NCBI RefSeq assembly: GCF_018829635.1
Contig: NZ_JAHKKG010000013.1
Coordinates: 1 to 64,000, forward strand
From: Paractinoplanes bogorensis
Lineage (GTDB): Bacteria; Actinomycetota; Actinomycetes; Mycobacteriales; Micromonosporaceae
Direction of reading: 5' to 3'
Length of the DNA stretch: 64,000 nucleotides
The translations under genes and the position numbers were made by a program. Position 1 is the first letter of the stretch; each line of letters starts with the position of its first letter. The notes beneath the pieces were generated by a model. That model saw only the letters and a program-made list of their open reading frames with translations. It was not told the origin of the DNA and ran no database searches. Shown in pieces: positions 42,145-50,150 of the stretch.

Positions 42145-42825
42145 GTGCTCGCCGACCTGATGAACGCCGCCACCGCCTTCGTCGACTGGCTGTCCACTCT
42201 CGACCGGGGGGCGGTCCTGATCTTCACGTTCCTCAGCGCCGCCGTCGAGATGACGTTCCTGGCCGGCCTGCTCGTGCCCGGCGAGTCGGTCGTCATGCTG
42301 GCCGGCTCGCTGCCCGACGGCCCCGCCGGTTTCGCGGCCGTGCTGGTGGTGGGCACGGCCGGCGCGCTGACCGGGCAGATCTGCGGCTATGCGATCGGGC
42401 GCGCGTTCGGCCCCCGGTTGCGCGGCACCCGCCTCGGCCGCCGGATCGGCCCTGAGCGCTTCCACCGGGCCGAGACCTACCTGCGCGATCGGGGCGCGCC
42501 CGCGCTGGTCGCCGTCCGCTTCGTCGCCGTCATCCACGCCGTCGTTCCGATCATGGCCGGCGTCGTCCGCATGCCGTTCGGCCGCTTCGTCCTCTGGTCC
42601 GGCCTCGGCACCGCACTGTGGATCGGCGCGTTCGCGAGCGTCGGCCTGCTCACCGCGGGCGCCGACGCCACCGGCGGTCTCGGCCTCGTCCTCACCGCCA
42701 TCGGTGCCACCTGCCTCGGTGTCGTTCCGCTTCTGGCCCGCAAGATCAAGACCCTTTTCCCGTACGCCACGTCGGCCCCGGCAACCGCACCGGCACCGAA
42801 CCCGAGGCTCACGCACGCTGCGTGA
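42145..42825 (+). CDS. DedA family membrane protein
   Basis: A 226-residue SNARE-associated/DedA protein. FTFLSAAVEMTFLAGLLVPGE is the re-entrant E-x-x-x-x-x-x-x-x-P-G-E motif; GQICGYAIGRAFG and RFVAVIHAVVPIMAGVVRMPFGRF follow. DedA proteins are implicated in lipid-carrier or phospholipid translocation and envelope homeostasis. The GTG start follows GGAAGG. It lies 68 bp after the CPBP gene. Confidence 0.88.
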   Translation: MLADLMNAATAFVDWLSTLDRGAVLIFTFLSAAVEMTFLAGLLVPGESVVMLAGSLPDGPAGFAAVLVVGTAGALTGQICGYAIGRAFGPRLRGTRLGRRIGPERFHRAETYLRDRGAPALVAVRFVAVIHAVVPIMAGVVRMPFGRFVLWSGLGTALWIGAFASVGLLTAGADATGGLGLVLTAIGATCLGVVPLLARKIKTLFPYATSAPATAPAPNPRLTHAA

Positions 42826-42921
42826 GTGGCTGAGGCCGTAGCGCCAGACCGGGATGTTCCCGGTGGTCACCCAGGCCGTGCGACCCGGTTTGTCGTGCTG
42901 TTCGCGGGGGAATCGGTAGAT

Positions 42922-43908
42922 ATGACTCGCGAGCTCGTGGTGCTGGGTGGCTCGGCCGGCTCGGTCGAGGCGATGCGGAGCGTGGTCGCCGGTCTGCCCG
43001 CCGACCTGGCGGCCGCGGTCCTGGTCGTCCTGCACGTTCCCGAGCGCGGCGCGAGCAGCCTGGCCTCGATTCTCGACCGCAGCGGCCCGCTTCCCGCCGC
43101 CCCCGCCGAGCACGGGGCGGAGCTGCACCCCAGCCGCATCCACGTCGCCGTGCCCGGCCGTCACCTGCTCGTCCGCGACGGGCAGATGCTGCTCAGCGGC
43201 GCTCCGCGCCAGAACCGGGCCCGCCCCTCGATCGACGCGTTGTTCCGCAGCGCGGCCCGGTGGCGCGGCCCGCACACCGTCGCCGTGCTCCTGTCCGGCA
43301 ACCTGGACGACGGTGCCGTCGGCCTGGCGGCGGTCGACGCCGCCGGTGGGGCGTGCCTCGTGCAGGATCCCGGGGAGGCCCCGCATCCCGGGATGCCGTC
43401 GGCGGCCCTGGCCGTCGTCCCGCACGCCGAGCGGCTGCCCGCGGCCGACCTGGCCCACCGAATCGAGAAGCTGGTGTCCGAACGCCCGGAGCCGGCCGGA
43501 TCCACACCGGACCGCGATCTGATCGCCGAGACCGAGATGGCCGAGAACAACACGCTCATCCCGGCCGGTCGGCAGCCCGGGCACCCGGCCGCGCTGAGCT
43601 GTCCCGACTGCACCGGCGGCATGAACGCCGTCGTCACCGGCCGGGCTGTTCACTACACCTGCCACATCGGGCACATCTGGTCGCCGCTCACGCTGCTGGC
43701 CGCTCAGCAGGACAAGATCGAGGAAGGGCTGTGGACGGCCCTGAGCATCCTCGAGGAGCAGGCCCGCGTCTACGACGACCTGTCCGCCCGGCACCAGCGC
43801 GGCCCCGGCGGTGTCGACCGCAAGCACCAGCGCGCTGCCGCCGAGGAGATGCGCGCGGCGGCCGAGGTGATCCGCAAACACTTCCCCGACATCGTGCTCG
43901 ACAACTGA
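42922..43908 (+). CDS. Stand-alone CheB-type methylesterase with C-terminal zinc-ribbon-like segment
   Basis: A 328-residue protein. The N-terminal ~190 residues are a CheB catalytic domain: nucleophile in VVLGGSAGSVEAM, histidine in LVVLHVPERG and aspartate in LLSGNLDDGAVGLAAVDAAGG. There is no receiver domain. After it comes LSCPDCTGGMNAV then YTCHIGHIWS, a C-x-x-C and C-x-x-G-H cluster that may bind zinc, and a C-terminal helical part (KIEEGLWTALSILEEQARVYDDL). This architecture occurs in actinobacteria without chemotaxis genes, so a non-chemotactic esterase role is likely. The ATG is chosen so that the catalytic domain begins at residue 1. Confidence 0.85.
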   Translation: MTRELVVLGGSAGSVEAMRSVVAGLPADLAAAVLVVLHVPERGASSLASILDRSGPLPAAPAEHGAELHPSRIHVAVPGRHLLVRDGQMLLSGAPRQNRARPSIDALFRSAARWRGPHTVAVLLSGNLDDGAVGLAAVDAAGGACLVQDPGEAPHPGMPSAALAVVPHAERLPAADLAHRIEKLVSERPEPAGSTPDRDLIAETEMAENNTLIPAGRQPGHPAALSCPDCTGGMNAVVTGRAVHYTCHIGHIWSPLTLLAAQQDKIEEGLWTALSILEEQARVYDDLSARHQRGPGGVDRKHQRAAAEEMRAAAEVIRKHFPDIVLDN

Positions 43909-43953
43909 GCGCCCGGACGGCAGTGTTGGAGGCCGGACCAAGGGGGGCGAGTC

Positions 43954-44265
43954 ATGATCGCGCGGACCTGGCGGGGCTGGACCACGGCATCGCACGCGGA
44001 CGACTACCAGCGCCACTACGCCACCGTGGTCGCGACCGAACTGCGCGGCATCGACGGGTTCCGGGGCGCCCGCCTGCTCCGGCATCAGAGCGGCGACGAG
44101 GTGCGGTTCACGTCGATCACGTTCTTCACCGATGTGGACGCGATCCGGCTCTTCGCCGGTGACGACTACGAGTTCGCGGTCGTCGCCGAGGACGCGCGCA
44201 AGGTTCTTTCCCGCTGGGACGAGCGCGTCACCCACGACGAGGTAGCCATCTTCGTCACCGGTTGA
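43954..44265 (+). CDS. Antibiotic biosynthesis monooxygenase-like (ABM) domain protein
   Basis: A 103-residue protein: MIARTWRGWTTASHADDYQR, then GFRGARLLRHQSGDEVRFTS and DVDAIRLFAGDDYEFAVV. This matches small dimeric alpha/beta-barrel ABM-like proteins of general occurrence, whose reaction is usually unknown. The SD GGGGGCGAG is near. It converges on a small minus-strand gene with a 7-bp gap. Confidence 0.82.
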   Translation: MIARTWRGWTTASHADDYQRHYATVVATELRGIDGFRGARLLRHQSGDEVRFTSITFFTDVDAIRLFAGDDYEFAVVAEDARKVLSRWDERVTHDEVAIFVTG

Positions 44266-44272
44266 TCAACCG

Positions 44273-44512
44273 TCAGTGGCGGCGGGCCGTAGGCAGGCGC
44301 GACGCCCGTACGGTGACCCGCCTCGGGCCGACCACCTGGCCCTGGTCGCTCATCTCGACGCCCTCCACCTCGTACCAGAGGTCGCCGTCGTGCTGCAGCG
44401 GGGCGCTCGCCAGCACGCGCTCGATGCGGATCCGCAACGGGCCCGCGCCGAAGCGGTAGTCCTCCTCGGCGAAGGTCCAGATGGTGCCCGCGGGTCTGCT
44501 TTCGATGGTCAT
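44273..44512 (-). CDS. Small conserved hypothetical protein
   Basis: A 79-residue protein beginning M-T-I-E-S-R-P-A-G after a good SD (GAGGTGAG). GTIWTFAEEDYRFGAGPLRI and DGDLWYEVEGVEMS look like a small beta-barrel domain seen widely in actinobacteria. Function unknown; I do not recognise a named family. A longer frame upstream to 44,611 lacks an SD. Confidence 0.7.
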   Translation of the reverse strand: MTIESRPAGTIWTFAEEDYRFGAGPLRIRIERVLASAPLQHDGDLWYEVEGVEMSDQGQVVGPRRVTVRASRLPTARRH

Positions 44513-44674
44513 CTCACCTCGCGGGGCTGGGCGGCCTGTGGCCGCGGGAGGGGCAGGTCTTGAAGCGGACCGGTCAATCTGGAACGCTGGCGTCCATCCT
44601 GCGCTGTCCATTGCATCTGCACAAGCGCATCTGCACGTGCACGTGCGCTTGCACGAGGGTTTTTGTCCGTTTGG
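44513..44674. terminator. Candidate hairpin terminator, plus strand
   Basis: In this gene-free 162-bp gap, CAAGCGCA (44,622-44,629) pairs with TGCGCTTG (44,644-44,651) across a 14-base loop, followed nine bases later by five T residues (44,660-44,664). It would stop plus-strand transcription entering from the ABM gene before it runs antisense through the potassium-channel gene. The loop contains CTGCACGTGCACG, which itself can pair. Confidence 0.4.
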
Positions 44675-46450
44675 CTAGGCGTCGTCCGACGAACGCCCGG
44701 CCGATTCCGCGGAAGTGGGTATCCGTCCGGTCACCCGCTGTGCTATCCAGCCCACTGGCACCTCGCGTCCGGTGAGGACGTATTCGGCCACGACCCGGTT
44801 GGTGAGCGTCTCGATCAGCGCGCGCCGTGACTTGCCCCGGCCGACCAGCAGCAGCTGATCGCCGGCCGACAGGGTCACGTCGTCGTCCGGGCCGAGCACC
44901 GTCTCGTCGCCGCGCAGCAGCATCAGCGGCACGGCGTCCAGCCGCTTGGTCCGGTCGTGCGGGGTGCGTAACAGGTCGCCGATCCGTACGCCCCGGTGCA
45001 GCCAGGGCCGCATCCCGGGGGCCTCGCGGTCGGTCAGTGTGACCTTCCAGGTCGGACCCAGCCGCATGCCGCAGTAGGCGCGCATCTTGGCCAGCGTGTG
45101 CACGGCCCACTCGTCGCCGAGCTGCGGCATCTCCTGCAGGAAGCGCCACAGCAGGGGCGTACTGAGCCGGGCGTAGATCTCACGGGCGGCCATCTCGCTC
45201 GGCACCAGCAGCCAGTCGATCTCCATGGCGCCGAACAGGGGCGCGTTGGCCGGCCGGTTCTGCCGGGCGCCGATGAACAGCGACGGGTTGGCCGTCCGGG
45301 CCGCCGCGACCAGCGACAGATTGGTGGCGTCGTTGCCGGTGCCGGCCACGAACCCGGCCGCGCCGGCCAGGTCGGCCCCGGCCAGCACGGACGGCTCGGA
45401 GGCGTCGCCCTCGATCACCGTCACCCCGGCCGGCCGCTCGTCGACGGGCGGCGGGGACGGGTCGATCACGGTGACGTCCAGCCCGTCCTCGGACAGATCT
45501 TCGACCAGCTTGGTGCCGAACCGCCCGAAACCGCAGACCACCCAGCGTCCCGCGGCCGGTGGTCGCCCCGGCGCCGGCATCTCGGCGCCCTCGCCGCGCA
45601 CGAGCCACGAGCTGAGCAGGTACGACGAGGGGGCGTGGAGGGCGATGCGCAGGTAGTCGCCGTACCGGTCGAACGGGTTGACCACGGTCGGCGAGCCGAA
45701 CGCGTGCATGCGGTGCTCGATCGCGGGCGATACGGTCCGCGCGATCACCGGCAGCCCGGGCCGGATGAGCGCGACGGTCATCGCCACGATCAGGTTGACC
45801 TCGTCGTCGTCGGTCAGCGCGACCACACCCTCGCAGCTCGGGTGCTCGAGCCCGGCCACGCCCAGGTGGTGCGGGTTGCGGCCGTCGGCGACCAGGCCCG
45901 GGATGTCGGAGTGGTAGGGATCGATGTCGAGGGTGTCGACGTGCTCGGGCGTGTTGTCGACGACCACCATGCGCCGGCCCAGGTCGTCGAGGGCGTGGCC
46001 GAGCAGCTGACCCGTCTGCCCATAGCCGACGACCAGCAGGAACGGCTCGCGCAGGCGCCGGACCGTCCCGGTGAACCGGCGCAGCGCGATCGCGTCGCGG
46101 AACGCGCGGTCGCGCAGGGTGGCCAGCAGCGAGCCGATGGCGTAGGCCCACCCGATCACCGTGAGGTAGATGGTCGCCGTGACCCAGAGCCGCTGAGCGC
46201 CGGTGAACGGGTGCGGGATCTCGCCGTACCCGATGGTCGTGGCGGTGTAGCTCATGAAATAGAACGCGTCGAAGAACCCCATCCGTACGGGATGACCCTC
46301 CGCGTCCTGCCCCGGGATCAGGGTCAGCCCGAACACGCTGATCCCGAAGATCAGGATCAGCACGATGAGCGGCGCGCGCATCCGCCGCAGCACCAGGAAC
46401 ACGGTGGGGGAGCCCTCGGAGGGGCGGGCGATACGCGTCCGGCGTCTCAT
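44675..46450 (-). CDS. Two-TM potassium channel with two RCK (TrkA-N/TrkA-C) modules
   Basis: A 591-residue protein. The pore domain has LIVLILIFGISVFGLTLI, selectivity filter TATTIGYGEI and a second helix WVTATIYLTVIGWAYAIG. The first RCK is FLLVVGYGQTGQLLGHALDD; a second nucleotide-binding domain is RWVVCGFGRFGTKLVEDLSE, then TAT/TrkA-C-like LTLSAGDQLLLVGRG near the C-terminus. It would gate K+ flux in response to a nucleotide or ion. The small membrane protein gene upstream overlaps it by 4 bp. Confidence 0.9.
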   Translation of the reverse strand: MRRRTRIARPSEGSPTVFLVLRRMRAPLIVLILIFGISVFGLTLIPGQDAEGHPVRMGFFDAFYFMSYTATTIGYGEIPHPFTGAQRLWVTATIYLTVIGWAYAIGSLLATLRDRAFRDAIALRRFTGTVRRLREPFLLVVGYGQTGQLLGHALDDLGRRMVVVDNTPEHVDTLDIDPYHSDIPGLVADGRNPHHLGVAGLEHPSCEGVVALTDDDEVNLIVAMTVALIRPGLPVIARTVSPAIEHRMHAFGSPTVVNPFDRYGDYLRIALHAPSSYLLSSWLVRGEGAEMPAPGRPPAAGRWVVCGFGRFGTKLVEDLSEDGLDVTVIDPSPPPVDERPAGVTVIEGDASEPSVLAGADLAGAAGFVAGTGNDATNLSLVAAARTANPSLFIGARQNRPANAPLFGAMEIDWLLVPSEMAAREIYARLSTPLLWRFLQEMPQLGDEWAVHTLAKMRAYCGMRLGPTWKVTLTDREAPGMRPWLHRGVRIGDLLRTPHDRTKRLDAVPLMLLRGDETVLGPDDDVTLSAGDQLLLVGRGKSRRALIETLTNRVVAEYVLTGREVPVGWIAQRVTGRIPTSAESAGRSSDDA

Positions 46451-46833
46451 CGCCGGTGGAACGTCGTCGTCTCGATCACCAGCAGCGCGACCGAGACCAG
46501 GTTGGCCAGCAGCGCCCCGCCGGACAGCGAGACGACGCTCGCGGTGGCCTCCGGCGTCATGCCCGCGGTCGAGATCTGGGTCGCGTAGACCCAGGTCAGC
46601 GTGGCCGCGATCAGCTGCAGGTCGGCCACCAGGCTGGTCGCCAGATGCACCGCGCCGATCTGCGTGCGGTCCCCGAACTTCAGCACCGTCGCGATCAGAT
46701 TGACCACCACGGCGGCGAACAGCTCGTATTCGTTGTGCAGGGCCGGGTCGGAGAGATCTCCGATGAAGAACCCGAAGTTGAGGGTCGCGGCCAGCAGGAC
46801 GAAGAAGCCGAAGATCACCTTTTCCAGACTCAC
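46447..46833 (-). CDS. Small four-helix membrane protein coupled to the potassium channel gene
   Basis: A 128-residue protein with four hydrophobic stretches (VIFGFFVLLAATLNFGFFIG, YELFAAVVVNLIATVL, LVADLQLIAATLTWVYA, GALLANLVSVALLVIET). GTG start with GAGGTGAGGG upstream. Its stop overlaps the channel start by 4 bp, so the two are co-translated. I do not recognise a characterised family; a channel-associated subunit is suggested only by the coupling. Confidence 0.78.
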   Translation of the reverse strand: MSLEKVIFGFFVLLAATLNFGFFIGDLSDPALHNEYELFAAVVVNLIATVLKFGDRTQIGAVHLATSLVADLQLIAATLTWVYATQISTAGMTPEATASVVSLSGGALLANLVSVALLVIETTTFHRR

Positions 46834-46879
46834 GCCCTCACCTCGGCGTCCACGCTAGTGCACCGGCCATCCGCCCGCC

Positions 46880-46985
46880 CGCCGGATCCGCCCGCCCGGC
46901 CGCCAGCGTGCGTTCGTGGCCGGGTGGGTGCGCGGCTGGTGGCGTGCGTTCGTGGCCGGGTGGGGCGCGCGGCCGGTAGCGTGCG
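46880..46985. repeat. 36-bp direct repeats upstream of the SnoaL-like gene
   Basis: GCGTGCGTTCGTGGCCGGGT begins at 46,906 and again at 46,942. A third, decayed copy (GCGTGCGCTC) starts at 46,979 and abuts the start codon at 46,989. The third unit contributes TAGCGT, a possible -10 element. The region separates divergent genes. Confidence 0.75.
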
Positions 46986-46988
46986 CTC

Positions 46989-47447
46989 ATGACCGGACGA
47001 CCGCCGTTCCCGCCGTTCAGCCTCGAGACCGCTCGCCAGAAGGTGCAGGCCGCCGAGGACGCCTGGAACACCCGCGACCCCGAGCGGGTGTCGCTGGCCT
47101 ACACGGAGGATTCGGTCTGGCGTAACCGCGACACGTTCGTCACCGGCCGCGCCGAGATCGTCCGCTTCCTGACCGCCAAGTGGGAGCGCGAGCTCGACTA
47201 CGCGCTGCGCAAGAACCTGTGGTCGTTCACCGGCGACCACATCGCGGTCCGTTTCCAGTACGAGTCCCGCGACGCCACCGGCCAGTGGTGGCGCAGCTAC
47301 GGCAACGAGCTGTGGGAGTTCGACGAGAGCGGCCTGATGCGCCGTCGCGAGGCCAGCATCAACGACCTGGCCATCACCGAGTCCGACCGCCGCATCCTGG
47401 GCCCGCGCCCCGAGTCGGAGCGAGGCCAGGAGTTCCCGCTGCGCTAG
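46989..47447 (+). CDS. SnoaL/NTF2-like protein (DUF1348 type)
   Basis: A 152-residue protein with the NTF2-like cone fold typical of DUF1348: FSLETARQKVQAAEDAWNTR, VSLAYTEDSVWRNRDTFVTG, IVRFLTAKWERELDYALRK and WWRSYGNELWEFDESGLMRRREASIND. Function unknown; such proteins are often hydratases, isomerases or ligand binders. There is no SD, but TAGCGT lies 6 bases before the ATG, suggesting a leaderless transcript that starts within a repeat copy. Confidence 0.85.
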   Translation: MTGRPPFPPFSLETARQKVQAAEDAWNTRDPERVSLAYTEDSVWRNRDTFVTGRAEIVRFLTAKWERELDYALRKNLWSFTGDHIAVRFQYESRDATGQWWRSYGNELWEFDESGLMRRREASINDLAITESDRRILGPRPESERGQEFPLR

Positions 47448-47940
47448 GCGGCGCGTCAGGCGGTCATGGTGATCGCCGATCTGCCCCCGGCAGCGCGCGG
47501 CGAGGAAGGGCAGCGCGGCGAGGTAGGGCGGCGCGGCGTGGAAGGGCGGCGCGGCGTGGAAGGGCGGCGCGGCGTGGAAGGGCGGCGCGGCGAGGAGGGG
47601 CAGCGCGGCGTGCAAGGGCGGCGCGGCGTGCAAGGGCAGCGCGGCGAGGAGGGGCAGCGCGGCGTGCAAGGGCAGCGCGGCGAGGAAGGGCGGCGCGGCG
47701 AGGAGGGCAGCGCGCGGAGGCCGGCCGCCGACCGAGTGTGTTCTGTGCTAGTCCGCGTCCATCTCGTCCTAGCGATGACCGTCACTGCGATCGCAGGATG
47801 TGGACCAAGGGCGGAAACATCTCCGCCACTCGATGGAAACAGCCCGGATCCCGGTCGTTTCGCGACGGCCTCGATGCCGCACGCCCGCACCGGCCCGTCG
47901 CCACCGCCTGAAACGTATCAATCACGCCGAGAGGAGCACG
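47448..47940. repeat. Intergenic region with an 18-bp minisatellite
   Basis: About 12-13 tandem variants of an 18-bp unit (GGCGGCGCGGCGTGGAAG and relatives such as GGCAGCGCGGCGAGGAGG) fill 47,494-47,720. The sequence differs from the 18-bp array in the ABC permease gene. The rest (47,721-47,940) should carry the promoter of the GH3 gene, whose SD GAGAGGAG is at its end. No CebR box is seen. The array frames are open, but no start, SD or family makes them credible genes. Confidence 0.85.
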
Positions 47941-50097
47941 ATGAAACGGGCCCTCGTTCTCGCCCTGCTCGCCCCGATAGCCATCGCCGCCGCACCGTCC
48001 CCGGCCGCCGCGGCCCTCGACCAGCCAACTCCGACCGCGGCCGAATGCCGCGGCTACCCGTGGATGGACACCCGCAAGTCGCCCGAGCAGCGGGCCCGGG
48101 CGCTGCTGGCCGCCAGTTCGGCGCACCAGAAGTACCGGTGGCTGGTCGAGCAGCCGGCCAACAGTCCGCAGCAGACGACCTGGGCCGACGGCGTCGTCTA
48201 TCCCGCGCAACTGCCGTGCACCCCGACCGTGGTCTATTCGGACGGTCCGGACGGGGTGCGGTTCACCCCGGGGGTCACCGCGTTCCCGGCCACGATCGCG
48301 ACGGCGGCGACGTTCAACGAGTCGCTCGCTTACGCCAAGGGGGCGGCGCAGGCATCCGAGGCGTTCGACAAGGGCAAGAATGTGCTGCTCGCCCCGGGAC
48401 TGGCCGGTGGCCGGACGCCGCTGTCGGGCCGCACCCCGGAGTATCTGGGTGAGGACCCGCTGCTGACCGGCATGCTGGCCGCGGCCGGTGCGCGCGGGAT
48501 CCAGAGCCGGCCGGTGCTCGCGACGCTCAAACACTATGTCGCCAACGAGCAGGAACTCGACCGGCAGACGAGTTCGTCCAACGCGGATGAGCGGACGTTG
48601 CGCGAATGGTACGACCTGCCGTTCGAGATCGCCGTCAAGCGCGGTCAGCCGGAGAGCGTCATGTGCTCGTACAACCAGATCAATCACGTGTATGCCTGTG
48701 AGAATGCGCGTCTGACCAACGTGCTCAAGGACGACATCGGCTTCGACGGCTATGTGATGAGCGATTTCGGGTCGGTCCACTCGACCGCGCCCAGCCTGGT
48801 CAACGGGCTCGACCAGGAGCTCAACCGGCCGATCTGGTTCACGCCGGCCCGGCTCGACGCGGCCCTGGCGGCCGGTCAGATCACGCAGCGGCAGATCGAC
48901 GCGGCGGCGTTCCGGGTGGTCCGCTCGTACATCCGCGGCGGATTGTTCGATCGCGCACTGCCGGCCACGCCGGTCGCCGATGCGTCCACCAGCGCGCACA
49001 AAGCGATCGCCCGGACGACCGCCGAGCAGGGTGCGGTGCTGCTCAAGAACAACGGGCTGCTGCCGCTCGATCCGCGCACCGGCGATCAGATCGCGGTCAT
49101 CGGGGCGACCGCGTCGAGCACCCCGACCAACGGCGTCAGCGCGCAATCGGTGTGCAGTCTGCCGTGGCGGTTCGGGAATCCGACCACGCTGCAGTGCGAA
49201 GACCTGGTGTCACCGGAGACGAGCATTCGCGCAAGAGCGGCCAAGAACCGCGCAACCGTCACGTTCGACAACGGCAGCGATGTGACCGCGGCCGCGGCGG
49301 CCGCGAGGTCCGCCGACGTGGCAGTGGTGTTCGCCTACGTACGGATGGGCGAGTTCGCCGACCTGACCGACCTCAAGCTGCAGGGCAACGGCGACGCGCT
49401 GGTCGCCGCCGTGGCCGCGGCCAATCCCCGTACGGTGGTGGTGCTGCAGACCGGCAGCGCGGTCGAGATGCCCTGGCTGTCGCAGGTGCCGGCCGTGCTC
49501 GAGACCTGGTACGGCGGCGAGCAGATGGGCCCGGCGATCGCGTCGCTGCTGTTCGGTGACGCCAACCCGTCGGGCAAGCTGCCGATGACGTTCCCGAAGT
49601 CGCTGGCCGACACGCCCACCGCGGGCAGCGCCGCGCAGTATCCGGGCGTGGTGCGCGACGGCATCCGGCAGGTCGACTACAACGAGGGCCTCAAGGTCGG
49701 TTACCGCTGGTACGAGAATCAGGGCATCGAGCCGCTCTTCGCCTTCGGCCACGGGTTGTCGTACACCACGTTCAGGTATTCGGACCTGCGCGTCGCGGCG
49801 TCGCGGGGCGAGGTCACGATCAAGGTGCGCCTGACCAACACCGGCCGCCGGACCGGCACCGAGGTGGCGCAGGCCTACGTGACGCTGCCCGGCTCGACCG
49901 GCGAGCCCTCGAAGCGGCTGGCCGCCTTCCAGCGGGTCACGCTCGCTCCGGGTCAGAGCCGGACGGTCGACCTCTCGCTCAGCCGAACCGACCTGGCCGA
50001 CCTGCACCTGCTGCAGTACTGGTCGGGCACCTGGAAGACGGCCAGGGGCGCCTACACCGTAGAGGTCGGCGGCCGCCGCGCCGGTTTCCGCCTCTGA
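47941..50097 (+). CDS. Secreted GH3 family glycosidase (beta-glucosidase/beta-xylosidase type)
   Basis: A 718-residue protein with a Sec signal (MKRALVLALLAPIAIAAAPS, cleavage near AAAA-LDQ). The GH3 N-domain has SDGPDGVRF, LAPGLAGGRTPLSGRTPEYLG, VLATLKHYVANEQE (the KH(F/Y) motif) and the nucleophile aspartate in GYVMSDFGSVH. The C-domain has GAVLLKNNGLLPL, LFGDANPSGKLPMTFP and LFAFGHGLSYTTF; a C-terminal fibronectin III-like domain follows (TNTGRRTGTEVAQAYV). It removes terminal glucose or xylose residues and could finish xylo-oligosaccharides made by the xylanase of this window. ATG chosen after GAGAGGAG. Confidence 0.93.
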   Translation: MKRALVLALLAPIAIAAAPSPAAAALDQPTPTAAECRGYPWMDTRKSPEQRARALLAASSAHQKYRWLVEQPANSPQQTTWADGVVYPAQLPCTPTVVYSDGPDGVRFTPGVTAFPATIATAATFNESLAYAKGAAQASEAFDKGKNVLLAPGLAGGRTPLSGRTPEYLGEDPLLTGMLAAAGARGIQSRPVLATLKHYVANEQELDRQTSSSNADERTLREWYDLPFEIAVKRGQPESVMCSYNQINHVYACENARLTNVLKDDIGFDGYVMSDFGSVHSTAPSLVNGLDQELNRPIWFTPARLDAALAAGQITQRQIDAAAFRVVRSYIRGGLFDRALPATPVADASTSAHKAIARTTAEQGAVLLKNNGLLPLDPRTGDQIAVIGATASSTPTNGVSAQSVCSLPWRFGNPTTLQCEDLVSPETSIRARAAKNRATVTFDNGSDVTAAAAAARSADVAVVFAYVRMGEFADLTDLKLQGNGDALVAAVAAANPRTVVVLQTGSAVEMPWLSQVPAVLETWYGGEQMGPAIASLLFGDANPSGKLPMTFPKSLADTPTAGSAAQYPGVVRDGIRQVDYNEGLKVGYRWYENQGIEPLFAFGHGLSYTTFRYSDLRVAASRGEVTIKVRLTNTGRRTGTEVAQAYVTLPGSTGEPSKRLAAFQRVTLAPGQSRTVDLSLSRTDLADLHLLQYWSGTWKTARGAYTVEVGGRRAGFRL

Positions 50098-50117
50098 GAG
50101 CCGGGAGCGATGAGAAC

Positions 50118-50150
50118 GTGGGGGCCGCCCTGGGGAGCGGCGGCCCCCAC
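50118..50150. terminator. Bidirectional hairpin terminator
   Basis: A perfect 12-bp stem GTGGGGGCCGCC (50,118-50,129) / GGCGGCCCCCAC (50,139-50,150) with a 9-base loop lies exactly between the convergent GH3 and kinase-like genes. There is no T-run, usual for actinobacterial terminators. Confidence 0.75.

Noticed and set aside
47466..47720. A gene encoded by the 18-bp array (Arg/Gly-rich plus frame or Leu/Ala/Pro-rich minus frame)
   Set aside because: Pure repeat translation, no SD, no flanking domain. It lies in the gap between two well-defined genes.
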